A stretch of 21,307 nucleotides of DNA from a virus. Below, piece by piece: positions 1 through 6,198 of this stretch; the stretch's first letter is position 1, and the number at the start of each line of letters is the position of its first letter. The notes under the pieces are model-generated. The model searched no databases, was not told the DNA's origin, and saw only the letters and a list, made by a program, of their open reading frames with translations. A program made the position numbers and the translations under genes. Where the stretch lies: positions 1 to 21,307 of IMG/VR virus record IMGVR_UViG_3300042317_000124; one strand, 5' to 3'.

Positions 1-124
1 TTGCAATGATATGAATTGACCCAATTGCTTTTGAGATCTAGCCACATCTAACAAGCTTGTAAGAAAGTCTGTTACTACATAACCCGGTGAACAGATACCT
101 ATTGTAATTTTCTCAGTGTCTTTC
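1..124. repeat. End repeat, left copy A (matches 20977-21100)
   Basis: This 124-bp stretch matches 20977-21100 with differences at 91, 100 and 115 only. It codes for the start of the glycosyltransferase. It shows that the window wraps on itself. Confidence 0.95.
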
Positions 125-126
125 AA
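1..126 (-). CDS. Glycosyltransferase, N-terminal fragment at the left edge
   Basis: This is the first 42 codons of the glycosyltransferase whose complete copy lies at 20329-21102. It is cut by the window edge because the two ends overlap. The start is a TTG at 124-126, preceded after 5 nt by the Shine-Dalgarno AAGGAG (132-137 on the minus strand). That signal lies inside the end of the methyltransferase gene, and the stop TGA of that gene overlaps the TTG as ATTGA. The first residues, LKDTEKITIGICSPGYVVTD, match the right-hand copy exactly. Nucleotides 1-90 are identical to the right copy, and positions 91, 100 and 115 differ. Confidence 0.8.
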   Translation of the reverse strand, partial: MKDTEKITIGICSPGYVVTDFLTSLLDVARSQKQLGQFISLQ

Positions 127-760
127 TTTAACTCCTTATAGATTTGATCACCTATGTACTTTGTGTAGTTAGGTGGTATTGCCTCTACTAACTCACCCCA
201 TATCATCCAATCAATTCCCATAGCTTCTCTTGCTTGTTCAATACTCTTGGCAGTGTGCCCCCCCCGGGAATTTCATCTCGCATAGAGCCATATATGCCGA
301 CTGGCCTACCTTGTTTTTTATGATTACAGATAGATCCTACAATTTTGACATTGCTTTCAAACAATCTATGCCTTCGCACCTTCAAATCAAATGATGATCC
401 GCATAATTGTACAGGTTGTAGCAGCGGTGCTCCCGGTACATTTTCTATCACATAAGGTTTGCCGCTACTAATTAAAGCTGCTCTTGTTTGTGGGATCAAA
501 TCAATTTTGTCTGTTGATTTACCTTGTGCATTGCGTAAATGTTGTGTGATGCTATGTGTTTGACAAGGTGGACTAGCTACTATTACATCAAAGGATTTTA
601 GGTAATGTGTGTCTTGCATCAATTCTAAACAATCGGCTTGTATAAACTTGAACGGGTAGCGTTTTTGTTTTTTTATATCTACCCCAGTGACTTCAAATCC
701 TGCTAGTGCATACCCTCTACTAGCCCCACCGGCTTTGCAGTATAAATCTAATAACTTCAA
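123..760 (-). CDS. C5-cytosine DNA methyltransferase (Dcm-like), frameshifted in this copy
   Basis: This gene transfers a methyl group to cytosine C5 in DNA and probably shields phage DNA from restriction. Visible motifs are a SAM-binding start (LLDLYCKAGGASRGY), the catalytic SPPCQ loop with its cysteine, ENVPGAP and VRRHRLFE. It has the compact form common in phages, without a large target-recognition domain. The sequence breaks at a run of eight G (C at 258-265 on the plus strand). As written, the frame ends at 203 after about 185 residues. Adding one G restores EIPGGGHTAKSIEQAREAM, then GIDWMIWGELVEAIPP, and a stop at 123-125, giving 212 residues. I prefer the TTG start at 758-760, which has AAGGG six nt upstream; the ATG at 764-766 abuts that AAGGG. 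The TTG overlaps the stop of the transglycosylase gene. The gene is absent from the right-end copy of this locus. Confidence 0.85.
125..758 (-). mobile_element. Methyltransferase gene cassette, present in one allele and absent in the other
   Basis: Comparing the two window ends shows an exact presence/absence polymorphism of 634 bp (the match offset changes from 20976 to 20342). Left of the insert 1-124 matches 20977-21100, and right of it 756-965 matches 21098-21307. The boundaries fall on an ATTGA motif at both ends, so the insert is one whole open reading frame and nothing else. No terminal inverted repeats, transposase or target duplication beyond the short ATTGAA are visible. It is better read as a recombinationally exchanged gene cassette than as a transposon. 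The exact edge within the shared ATTGAA is arbitrary by a few bases. Confidence 0.7.
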
Positions 761-965
761 TGCCATCCCTTCATAAGCCAATGCGACCATGCTCCACAGG
801 CGTTTGCAACACCAAACCTATCAGTGCCATACCTGTGTTTGAGGTATTTAACATGCCATGTAATTTGTGCCTTATAGTCAGCTGTAGCTAAGAATTTTGA
901 TCGCCCTTGTGGTAATCCATGGTGTGATCCATTTTTTGCTTTAATATCCCATTTACTATTTTCCA
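756..965. repeat. End repeat, left copy B (matches 21098-21307)
   Basis: This 210-bp stretch matches 21098-21307 with nine substitutions, none after position 853. It codes for the end of the transglycosylase. It is separated from copy A by the methyltransferase cassette, while at the right end the two parts are contiguous. Confidence 0.95.
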
Positions 966-1236
966 TTGTGATCAATGATGTAAGGCAGCTATATTGATCT
1001 GGGCTTTGATCTAATTGTTTTAAGTATTCCATTTGATATGTTCTTTTATTTTCTAAAGCATTTACAGTATTTATATTTATTAGATTTATTAGTATTACAA
1101 ATAAGGACACTTGGGTGACTAGATTTCTGATAGCCCCCCCTACCCCCCCATTGCTAATCCAATGAGTAGGTCTGAGGATGACACTCGGTATGACTGAGTT
1201 TCCGCGTAGCCCCCTAAAGCGGTTGTAATTTAACAT
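757..1236 (-). CDS. Secreted lytic transglycosylase-like cell-wall hydrolase
   Basis: A 159-residue protein with a catalytic-type segment LITMENSKWDIKAKNGSHHG (candidate catalytic Glu92) and the ending ACGAWSHWLMKGWH, as in short SLT-type transglycosylases of actinobacteria and their phages. It probably cleaves peptidoglycan glycan strands during entry or release. Residues 43-60 form a hydrophobic stretch ending TVNA, consistent with a signal peptide or anchor, although it sits unusually far from the N-terminus. The ATG at 1236 has a strong Shine-Dalgarno (GGAAGG, 6 nt spacing). The first 40 residues are G/R-rich, not conserved-looking, and contain two G7 runs. The stop overlaps the TTG of the next gene. 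The C-terminal 69 codons recur at 21099-21307 with V129I and S151A. Confidence 0.75.
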   Translation of the reverse strand: MLNYNRFRGLRGNSVIPSVILRPTHWISNGGVGGAIRNLVTQVSLFVILINLININTVNALENKRTYQMEYLKQLDQSPDQYSCLTSLITMENSKWDIKAKNGSHHGLPQGRSKFLATADYKAQITWHVKYLKHRYGTDRFGVANACGAWSHWLMKGWH

Positions 1237-1256
1237 GGGTAACCTTCCTTTGCAAG

Positions 1257-1364
1257 TTATCTATTGATTGCGTGTTTTCCTGCATCTAACATCTGACAGG
1301 TTATACAAGGATCATCTCGCATGATCCAGCTGCCACACTTATTGCATCTCACCGGCTCGCTCAT
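1257..1364 (-). CDS. Tiny zinc-ribbon protein (35 aa)
   Basis: A 35-codon frame encoding MSEPVRCNKCGSWIMRDDPC and ending with a second CxxC. The two CxxC pairs (CNKC and CITC) are 12 residues apart, a spacing that suits a zinc knuckle. The ATG has AAAGGG 3 nt upstream, and the frame begins 26 nt inside the nuclease gene that precedes it. The product is unknown. It may bind nucleic acid or partner the neighbouring nuclease. The cysteine pattern, ribosome-binding site and fit to the gap support it as real. Confidence 0.55.
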   Translation of the reverse strand: MSEPVRCNKCGSWIMRDDPCITCQMLDAGKHAINR

Positions 1365-1842
1365 GTGCCCTTTCTAAAAGTATATCTACAAGCTCTATAA
1401 ATGGCCTACAATGTCTTTTAGATACAAAGTAACACTCAACTTCAATTTGTCTGGCATGATCATAAATAGTAGCAATTGTCCAAAATTCCCTAGTTGCCAC
1501 TGGTATTGCAAAGACACCCTTAGATATTTGACTCAGATAGACATAAGCAAAGGGTTTGATTATCTTTTGATCAAAGCCATAAACAGTATCTACCAAGACT
1601 AAGGCATGAGGAAAGTCATCTGCCCCGTCAAAGCTTATAGCTCTACTCTTGACCTCTAATACAAGCTGATCAACAATTATATCTTTCTCATTTTTAGTCT
1701 TATCTGCAATCTTGTCATGCGTGGTAGCAATGCTGAACTCAGGCACATCAACATTGGGCACACCATAAGACCGGAGCAGACTAGCTACATAATTGTTGTA
1801 GCCATGACCCTCAGCCATAGCTTTGTGATAATCAAAGGTCAT
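1339..1842 (-). CDS. PD-(D/E)XK nuclease-family protein
   Basis: A 167-residue protein whose middle carries EKDIIVDQLVLEVKSRA. An acidic residue (Asp54 or Asp58) precedes Glu63-Val-Lys65, matching the PD-(D/E)XK core of phage recombination nucleases and restriction enzymes. The N-terminal GHGYNNYVASLLRSYGV resembles the first helix of such folds. It probably cuts or resects DNA. It sits among recombination-type early genes, overlaps the upstream zinc-ribbon gene by ATGA, and itself overlaps the downstream one. The exact role (exonuclease, Holliday-junction resolvase or restriction-type enzyme) cannot be fixed from sequence. Confidence 0.55.
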   Translation of the reverse strand: MTFDYHKAMAEGHGYNNYVASLLRSYGVPNVDVPEFSIATTHDKIADKTKNEKDIIVDQLVLEVKSRAISFDGADDFPHALVLVDTVYGFDQKIIKPFAYVYLSQISKGVFAIPVATREFWTIATIYDHARQIEVECYFVSKRHCRPFIELVDILLERAHERAGEMQ

Positions 1843-2009
1843 TGCCTACACCCACAAAAGGCACAAACTTTCCTGTTGCCTTCACGCAATAACCTAGGGT
1901 CATTACAAGAAACACAGCGATCAGTCCAATTGACTATCTCAAGCTCTACGCCCTTGTCTGTGAATTTTGCTTTGACCCCATGCTTGTCAATCATCTCCAT
2001 GTCACCCAT
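1839..2009 (-). CDS. Small zinc-ribbon protein (56 aa)
   Basis: A 56-codon frame starting MGDMEMIDKHGVKAKF, with CVSC and CAFCGC near its end, giving a likely four-cysteine zinc ribbon. The start overlaps the stop of the preceding gene as ATGGGTGA, and the stop overlaps the nuclease start as ATGA, so translation is likely coupled on both sides. A second in-frame ATG three codons later is an alternative start. No function is recognised. The pairing of two zinc-ribbon miniproteins around a nuclease suggests a DNA-processing role. Confidence 0.6.
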   Translation of the reverse strand: MGDMEMIDKHGVKAKFTDKGVELEIVNWTDRCVSCNDPRLLREGNRKVCAFCGCRQ

Positions 2010-2628
2010 TTACCGACTCCTTAAAGTACCAGTTGCCGTTACTTGACTGAGATGCCCATTTAGCAGGGCAGCCTTTACCACACTCACAGACATAACCCTT
2101 AAAAGGTTTGCCTGTAGTTTTTGAAATGCCCTCTTTGAATCGCATCCTTGAGCCGTCTTCACAAACTTGCTCAGGTAATGTACCTACCTCACGCATGACT
2201 GTATCCGGAGCATTTCTCACAGCTTCCGCAAAAACCTGAGCTGCATGGCGATCTGCGCTTTGAAGATCATCTAATAAAGCTGCCTTTGGCTCTACTGACC
2301 AGCTTGTAGCTCTAGCCATTGACTCTTTAGGTGCAGTCTTGTTTGACCCTTTTAGTAGTGTCAGGCATCTAGCAATACAGCTTGTAGCAGTATCTTCCAG
2401 ATACCACTTGCGCATGTGTGCAGGGTAGTCATCTCTTTCACCCTTCGCATAATTAGTTACAGCCGGGTTTGCATCATTGCTATCTCTGTACAAACTGCCT
2501 TTGAATACAACAATGCCTTTGTCAAGATTGATCTCTACAAGCTGTATATCTACCCGGCCAAGCGGATAGTTATTTAGAAACCATCTATTTAAGGTAGCAG
2601 CATCTTCATATTGTGTTAGATCTATCAT
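2002..2628 (-). CDS. Possible ERF/Rad52-like single-strand annealing protein with zinc-binding tail
   Basis: A 208-residue protein. The central YLEDTATSCIARCLTLL segment resembles the ETSAxGRAL helix of ERF/Rad52-type phage annealing proteins, which pair complementary single strands during recombination. The last 50 residues (CEDGSRMRFKEG, GYVCECGKGCPAKW) look like a separate cysteine-containing zinc-binding tail, a combination often seen in actinobacterial phages. Its position beside a PD-(D/E)XK nuclease fits a nuclease/annealase pair. Similarity is judged by eye, so the family is uncertain; a general single-strand DNA-binding role is the alternative. The start overlaps the upstream gene as ATGA. 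Confidence 0.4.
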   Translation of the reverse strand: MIDLTQYEDAATLNRWFLNNYPLGRVDIQLVEINLDKGIVVFKGSLYRDSNDANPAVTNYAKGERDDYPAHMRKWYLEDTATSCIARCLTLLKGSNKTAPKESMARATSWSVEPKAALLDDLQSADRHAAQVFAEAVRNAPDTVMREVGTLPEQVCEDGSRMRFKEGISKTTGKPFKGYVCECGKGCPAKWASQSSNGNWYFKESVNG

Positions 2629-2903
2629 TTCATTTCCTTATCCCAAAGACTTACAACCTTTTCCATTAGATACTCATTATCAGCTTCAAGCATCTTTTGG
2701 CGCATAGCCGGATGAGTCCTAACAGTAAATTTTTCCACCTTTACACTTGATTGTTTGGCATCCTGTAAGCCACGCTTGTAACCACTCTTAAAACCTTTGT
2801 CGTAGCCATTTTCAACTGCGACCATCCAAGTAACACCAAGTAAAAGTGCAACTAATGTAAATAAAGTAATTGTTATCAACCATCCATATATTTCAGAGTT
2901 CAT
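2625..2903 (-). CDS. Single-pass membrane protein of unknown function
   Basis: A 92-residue protein with one strong transmembrane helix at about residues 6-32 (YGWLITITLFTLVALLLGVT). It is followed by a charged tail with GYDKGFKSGYKRGLQDAK, a repeating glycine/aromatic helix pattern. The C-terminal 60 residues are probably cytoplasmic and helical. It overlaps the next gene as ATGA and the previous one by 11 nt. No family is recognised. Confidence 0.65.
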   Translation of the reverse strand: MNSEIYGWLITITLFTLVALLLGVTWMVAVENGYDKGFKSGYKRGLQDAKQSSVKVEKFTVRTHPAMRQKMLEADNEYLMEKVVSLWDKEMK

Positions 2904-3090
2904 ATTTCACCGCTTCCTTGAACTTGTCTAACCAATAACCCTCAACCATTGCAGCTGAGAGCCTACCTCTGACCTGAGATGCACCCATTGATTTATGAGC
3001 GTATGCCCTGATCAGAGAAGCTTTTACATAGTGTGTGCGTTTGCTATCAACATACGCACCACTCTCTTTGTCATATTTAACAATTACCAT
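2893..3090 (-). CDS. Hypothetical basic protein (65 aa)
   Basis: A 65-residue, lysine- and arginine-rich protein (VKYDKESGAYVDSKRTHYVK) with no recognised family. It starts 7 nt inside the end of the primase gene and overlaps the membrane-protein gene downstream, so it is part of the same early transcript. The composition would suit a small DNA- or protein-binding factor, but that is only a guess. Confidence 0.6.
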   Translation of the reverse strand: MVIVKYDKESGAYVDSKRTHYVKASLIRAYAHKSMGASQVRGRLSAAMVEGYWLDKFKEAVKYEL

Positions 3091-3566
3091 GTCATCAATT
3101 TCATTAAGTCCTCTGGTAGATCTACCGGTGCTACATCATTTACTATTTTGTATGGTGTACCACTTGGATGTATTGATGGCGGTAGCACTACATAACCTTT
3201 GTGTTTTATATCTATACCGGATATTAGTTTGCCCTTAAATTGCATAGGCTTTTGTACATAGAAATATATGTGGTAACCATCATGTGTAGCTACAACATGT
3301 GTGTTGCATCTGAAACAGCGATCTAGTAATTCATAAAACTTAGGATCTTTGCAAGCATTTCTAAAATCAAAATCTAATACAACCAAACTAGATTGAGATA
3401 TACCAAGGCCAATGTTTAGCTCTTGATCTGCAAACCATTGATCAATCTTTTCTTGATCAAGTGTTGCATCTAAATAACCATGGCGTAAAAATCTAGCCGG
3501 CTCTTTAGATTGTTTTTTAAGTGGCAGTACATACCAGCCCTTTTGTGCATACTCGGTAGCGTTCAT
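3084..3566 (-). CDS. Stand-alone prim-pol (archaeo-eukaryotic primase superfamily)
   Basis: A 160-residue protein covering only the bifunctional DNA primase/polymerase N-terminal domain. In order: GWYVLPLKKQSKEP, NIGLGISQSSLVVLDFDF with catalytic Asp65 and Asp67, THDGYHIYF with His95 and His99, and SGIDIKHKGYVVLPPSIH with Asp119. These are the three metal- and nucleotide-binding motifs of the family. It should make primers or extend DNA for phage replication. Relatives usually carry a C-terminal helicase domain, and none is present here or next door. The ATG has AAGGG 8 nt upstream after a 62-bp gap, the largest in this module, so a promoter may lie there. Confidence 0.85.
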   Translation of the reverse strand: MNATEYAQKGWYVLPLKKQSKEPARFLRHGYLDATLDQEKIDQWFADQELNIGLGISQSSLVVLDFDFRNACKDPKFYELLDRCFRCNTHVVATHDGYHIYFYVQKPMQFKGKLISGIDIKHKGYVVLPPSIHPSGTPYKIVNDVAPVDLPEDLMKLMTW

Positions 3567-3628
3567 TTTCCCATCCCTTCAAATGGATTTACAAAAGCAA
3601 TTAAAGCATAGCCCACTGACAAATGCAA

Positions 3629-4396
3629 TTACCCGAAGGCTTTTCCTAGCGCGGCGAAACTGCCGTCTGTGTTAAAGCGGATCATCTCAAAGCTTGGATT
3701 GCCACGCTTGATAGTCATAATTACTGCCCCAGCTTGCCAATTGGCATAATAACCGCCCTTGGCCAGATAGCGCATTTTAGAGATATTACATGTATGACCT
3801 ACCTCTATACCTACTAAAACCCTCTGTAATCGGCCATTAAAGGCCTCTGAGTGGCATGTGTAGCCCATCCTGTGACTATGCCCTGAAATTACAGACCGAC
3901 CCCAGCGTTTTGCGATATTTAACGCGCTTGAACCGCCGACCCTAGACAGGTTGCCTTCATCCCCATGGCAGAGTACAAACTCAGTGCCGGGGATCTCATA
4001 CGGCTTTTTTGCAAAGTAGATGCCAAGATCTTCATAGCCCATAAACTTTTCATATTGCAGCTCTGGTAAAGCCATCAAGCCGGGTATCTGACTAACTGCA
4101 CTAAATAATCTATCACCATGATTGGATCTTGAAACTACATCTGTCCTTAGATCATACAAAATATCTTTGCAAAGATCTCTGTCAGCATTTAGTGTTTGTT
4201 GAAATGACTCAGCTTTACCTTGACTGTATTTAGAGATTGTATTTAGGTCAAGCTCATCACCTACATTTAATACAAGGTCAAACTTAAAAGTATTTACTAG
4301 CTTTTTTAGATTGACAATTGCCTCATCAAATTGAAATGGTACTTGCAGATCACTACAAATTAAGTAGCGTGCGTTAAAAGACTTGTCGCGCTTAAT
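3629..4396 (-). CDS. Calcineurin-like metallophosphoesterase with an ATT start
   Basis: A predicted binuclear-metal phosphoesterase of 255 residues. From an ATT start at 4396, the motifs are SDLQVPF (Asp16), NVGDELD (Asp47), SNHGDR (Asn92, His93), LCHGDEG (His144) and SGHSHR (His173, His175). The usual DxH of motif I reads DxQ, a variant I would expect to change metal binding but not necessarily abolish it. No ATG, GTG or TTG lies in frame before codon 80, and starting there would remove motifs I and II. A TAG sits directly before ATT, and GAGGA lies just upstream. The TAA of the preceding gene overlaps as ATTAA. Substrate unknown; DNA repair or nucleotide turnover is plausible. Confidence 0.75.
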   Translation of the reverse strand: MKRDKSFNARYLICSDLQVPFQFDEAIVNLKKLVNTFKFDLVLNVGDELDLNTISKYSQGKAESFQQTLNADRDLCKDILYDLRTDVVSRSNHGDRLFSAVSQIPGLMALPELQYEKFMGYEDLGIYFAKKPYEIPGTEFVLCHGDEGNLSRVGGSSALNIAKRWGRSVISGHSHRMGYTCHSEAFNGRLQRVLVGIEVGHTCNISKMRYLAKGGYYANWQAGAVIMTIKRGNPSFEMIRFNTDGSFAALGKAFG

Positions 4397-4637
4397 CTAA
4401 TTCCTCATCATCATCCCATGGCTTAGACAAAGGATCTTTGGTATCTACAATCCAATCAGGATATGAAGACCGATCCATTGCAAAAGCTAGGCTTGTACTT
4501 TCATCCATACCAGCTTTGCGGCAAGCAAGATAAACTTCATTAGCGGCAATAGCCCAAAAATCTAACTTAGTTAAAGGCGTGTCTTTAGTTGTGCGCCTAC
4601 GCTTTGCTACCTTTTTGACTTTGCGTTTAGTTGCCAT
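4392..4637 (-). CDS. Small hypothetical protein with a basic N-terminus
   Basis: An 81-residue protein starting with a strongly basic arm (MATKRKVKKVAKRRR), followed by a predicted helical part (FWAIAANEVYLACRKAGM) and an acidic tail (DDDEELD). The basic arm suggests nucleic-acid binding, but no family is recognised. Its last codons hold the GAGGA that appears to serve as ribosome-binding site for the phosphoesterase, and the stop overlaps that gene's ATT start. Confidence 0.6.
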   Translation of the reverse strand: MATKRKVKKVAKRRRTTKDTPLTKLDFWAIAANEVYLACRKAGMDESTSLAFAMDRSSYPDWIVDTKDPLSKPWDDDEELD

Positions 4638-4651
4638 GAGCTAATTGTAAA

Positions 4652-5524
4652 TCATAAAACACCTGAGATAGCCCTGTGGACACCTTCCTCAAGACTAATC
4701 TTTGGTGTGTAGTAATCACTCATCATTGTTGGATCACCTACGCGGTAGGCCACCCCTGCCGGCTTATCTGACAATATATTGAACCTAGGCATTTTTGTAA
4801 TTCCAAGGGTTTTTAAGGCTATCTGTGACAGCTCAAGGAAAGTAGTAGGCCTACCTGTACAAAGATTGACTGTCTGATTGCAGTTGTTTTGCGCCATTGT
4901 TACTACAGCATCTACTACATCATCAATGTGTATAAAGTCCCTAGTAGTAGTTGCCCTGCCCCATATATCAAATGGATTTGAGTTAAGTATTGCCCTCTGC
5001 ATTATTGAAGGGAAAGGGTAAGTCATATCTTGGTCAGTGCCGTAGCCACTAAAAGGTCTGAGGATTAAAACCTGTGTACCCATCTCACGCAGGTAACTCA
5101 TTAACATCTCACCTGTTAATTTAGCCCACCCATAGCTCATATCAGGTGCGCCAATTTTCTTAAAGTTTAGATCTTTTTCTTTTAGCTTATGTTTTTTGTT
5201 TAAGGTTTGTAGCTCTGTTGGATAGGCAGCGGATGAGCTGAAATAAACTACATAAGGCTGCTCTGTAACCATGCACCAATTGGCAAACTCAGCATCAATG
5301 GCAAGATCTACAGCTAAACTTAAAGGTTGATTTTCTATCTGTTGCCGACCACCTACAATAGCTGCGAGGTGTATTACAAGATCATATTTTTTTGTTTCTA
5401 GTTTGAAAAAGTCCCGGCAGTCTGTACCATTTTTTAGATCTACTAAAGTCAATTGTGCATAAGGTAAGGCACGCCTAAAGGCTCTGCCTACAAAGCCATG
5501 TGAGCCGGTGATAAGGACTTTCAT
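4652..5524 (-). CDS. NAD-dependent sugar epimerase/dehydratase (extended SDR)
   Basis: A 290-residue enzyme of the extended short-chain dehydrogenase family acting on nucleotide sugars. It shows the Rossmann GxxGxxG (GSHGFVG, residues 7-13), the acidic end of strand 2 (LVDL), a D-R/LAA-type segment (VIHLAAIVGG), a serine cluster FSSSAAYPT and the catalytic YGWAK (Tyr131, Lys135). Later parts (RDFIHIDDVVDAV) fit UDP-glucose-epimerase/GDP-fucose-synthase relatives. The exact sugar cannot be read. It overlaps a glycosyltransferase as ATGA, so the pair probably makes and attaches a modified sugar to the cell envelope or virion. Confidence 0.85.
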   Translation of the reverse strand: MKVLITGSHGFVGRAFRRALPYAQLTLVDLKNGTDCRDFFKLETKKYDLVIHLAAIVGGRQQIENQPLSLAVDLAIDAEFANWCMVTEQPYVVYFSSSAAYPTELQTLNKKHKLKEKDLNFKKIGAPDMSYGWAKLTGEMLMSYLREMGTQVLILRPFSGYGTDQDMTYPFPSIMQRAILNSNPFDIWGRATTTRDFIHIDDVVDAVVTMAQNNCNQTVNLCTGRPTTFLELSQIALKTLGITKMPRFNILSDKPAGVAYRVGDPTMMSDYYTPKISLEEGVHRAISGVL

Positions 5525-6198
5525 TTAAGTGCATGTACAAGATCTGCATACTCTTTAGATCTTAGGTAAGTTTGCAAGGTTAGTAAATCTTCTTCATACC
5601 ATTTAACTTGATTGACTCTTTCATAACCTTCATCCATCACAGCTTTACCAGCTGCCGGGTGCAGGTGTTCAATGATCACATCTGGTAGATAAACAAGACA
5701 GCCAAGATCTATTGCTAATTGTTTTACAAAGTTATCAAAATACAAATGTATGCAACCGGGAAAAGTAATACCTCTTAGCTGATCAACAATATCTCTGGTC
5801 ATTGCAAAAGCTGTAGGCAGGTTTTGTCCTTGCAAAAGATCATCACCATAGGCAATGCCGGTCTTACCTAATAACGCTTTTTCAAAAGCCTTGTCCCAAT
5901 CCAGCGATCTAGGCAGGTGATCATCACCCATGAAAATGTACAGATCATAAAGAGGGAAGCGACTGTAATCAAGTAAATGCACCGCAGCATCATTAAGAGC
6001 TTTGGCGCAACCGCCCGTCTTATTCTCCGAAGGCAAGCATTTATAGTCTTCATTTTTTGCATACTCATCCCATTTCGGATCATCATTATCTATTACAGCA
6101 TATAGATCTACAGATGCGTTTGTGCCAACAAAGGATGCAGCTAGTCTGGCCATGTTTTCAGGTCTGCCTCTAGTTGGCACTATCACGCAGCTTCTCAT
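5521..6198 (-). CDS. Glycosyltransferase, GT-A fold
   Basis: A 225-residue protein with the family-2-like opening CVIVPTRGRPENMARLA, a substrate loop around VIDNDDPKWDEY, and LYIFMGDDHLPRSLDWD, where GDDH (91-94) is the likely metal-binding DxD site. It likely transfers an activated sugar. It is directly followed by the epimerase gene with an ATGA overlap. It is unrelated in detail to the second glycosyltransferase at 20329. The acceptor is unknown: teichoic-acid-like polymers, capsid proteins and modified DNA bases are all possible. Confidence 0.75.
   Translation of the reverse strand: MRSCVIVPTRGRPENMARLAASFVGTNASVDLYAVIDNDDPKWDEYAKNEDYKCLPSENKTGGCAKALNDAAVHLLDYSRFPLYDLYIFMGDDHLPRSLDWDKAFEKALLGKTGIAYGDDLLQGQNLPTAFAMTRDIVDQLRGITFPGCIHLYFDNFVKQLAIDLGCLVYLPDVIIEHLHPAAGKAVMDEGYERVNQVKWYEEDLLTLQTYLRSKEYADLVHALK

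Noticed and set aside
125-758. Insertion sequence or homing element carrying the methyltransferase
   Set aside because: There is no transposase, terminal inverted repeat or homing nuclease within the 634 bp, which consists entirely of the methyltransferase frame.
1411-1602. Plus-strand open frames here and at many other places (for example 6963-7352, 8086-8469, 17184-17543)
   Set aside because: Each lies opposite a well-supported minus-strand gene, shows no family motif, and has repetitive or biased residues typical of antisense frames.
3600-3628. Possible promoter for the primase (TTGCAT, 17 nt, TTTAAT on the minus strand)
   Set aside because: The -35 matches only three of six positions and the -10 is imperfect, so it is too weak to list, although the 62-bp gap makes a promoter here possible.
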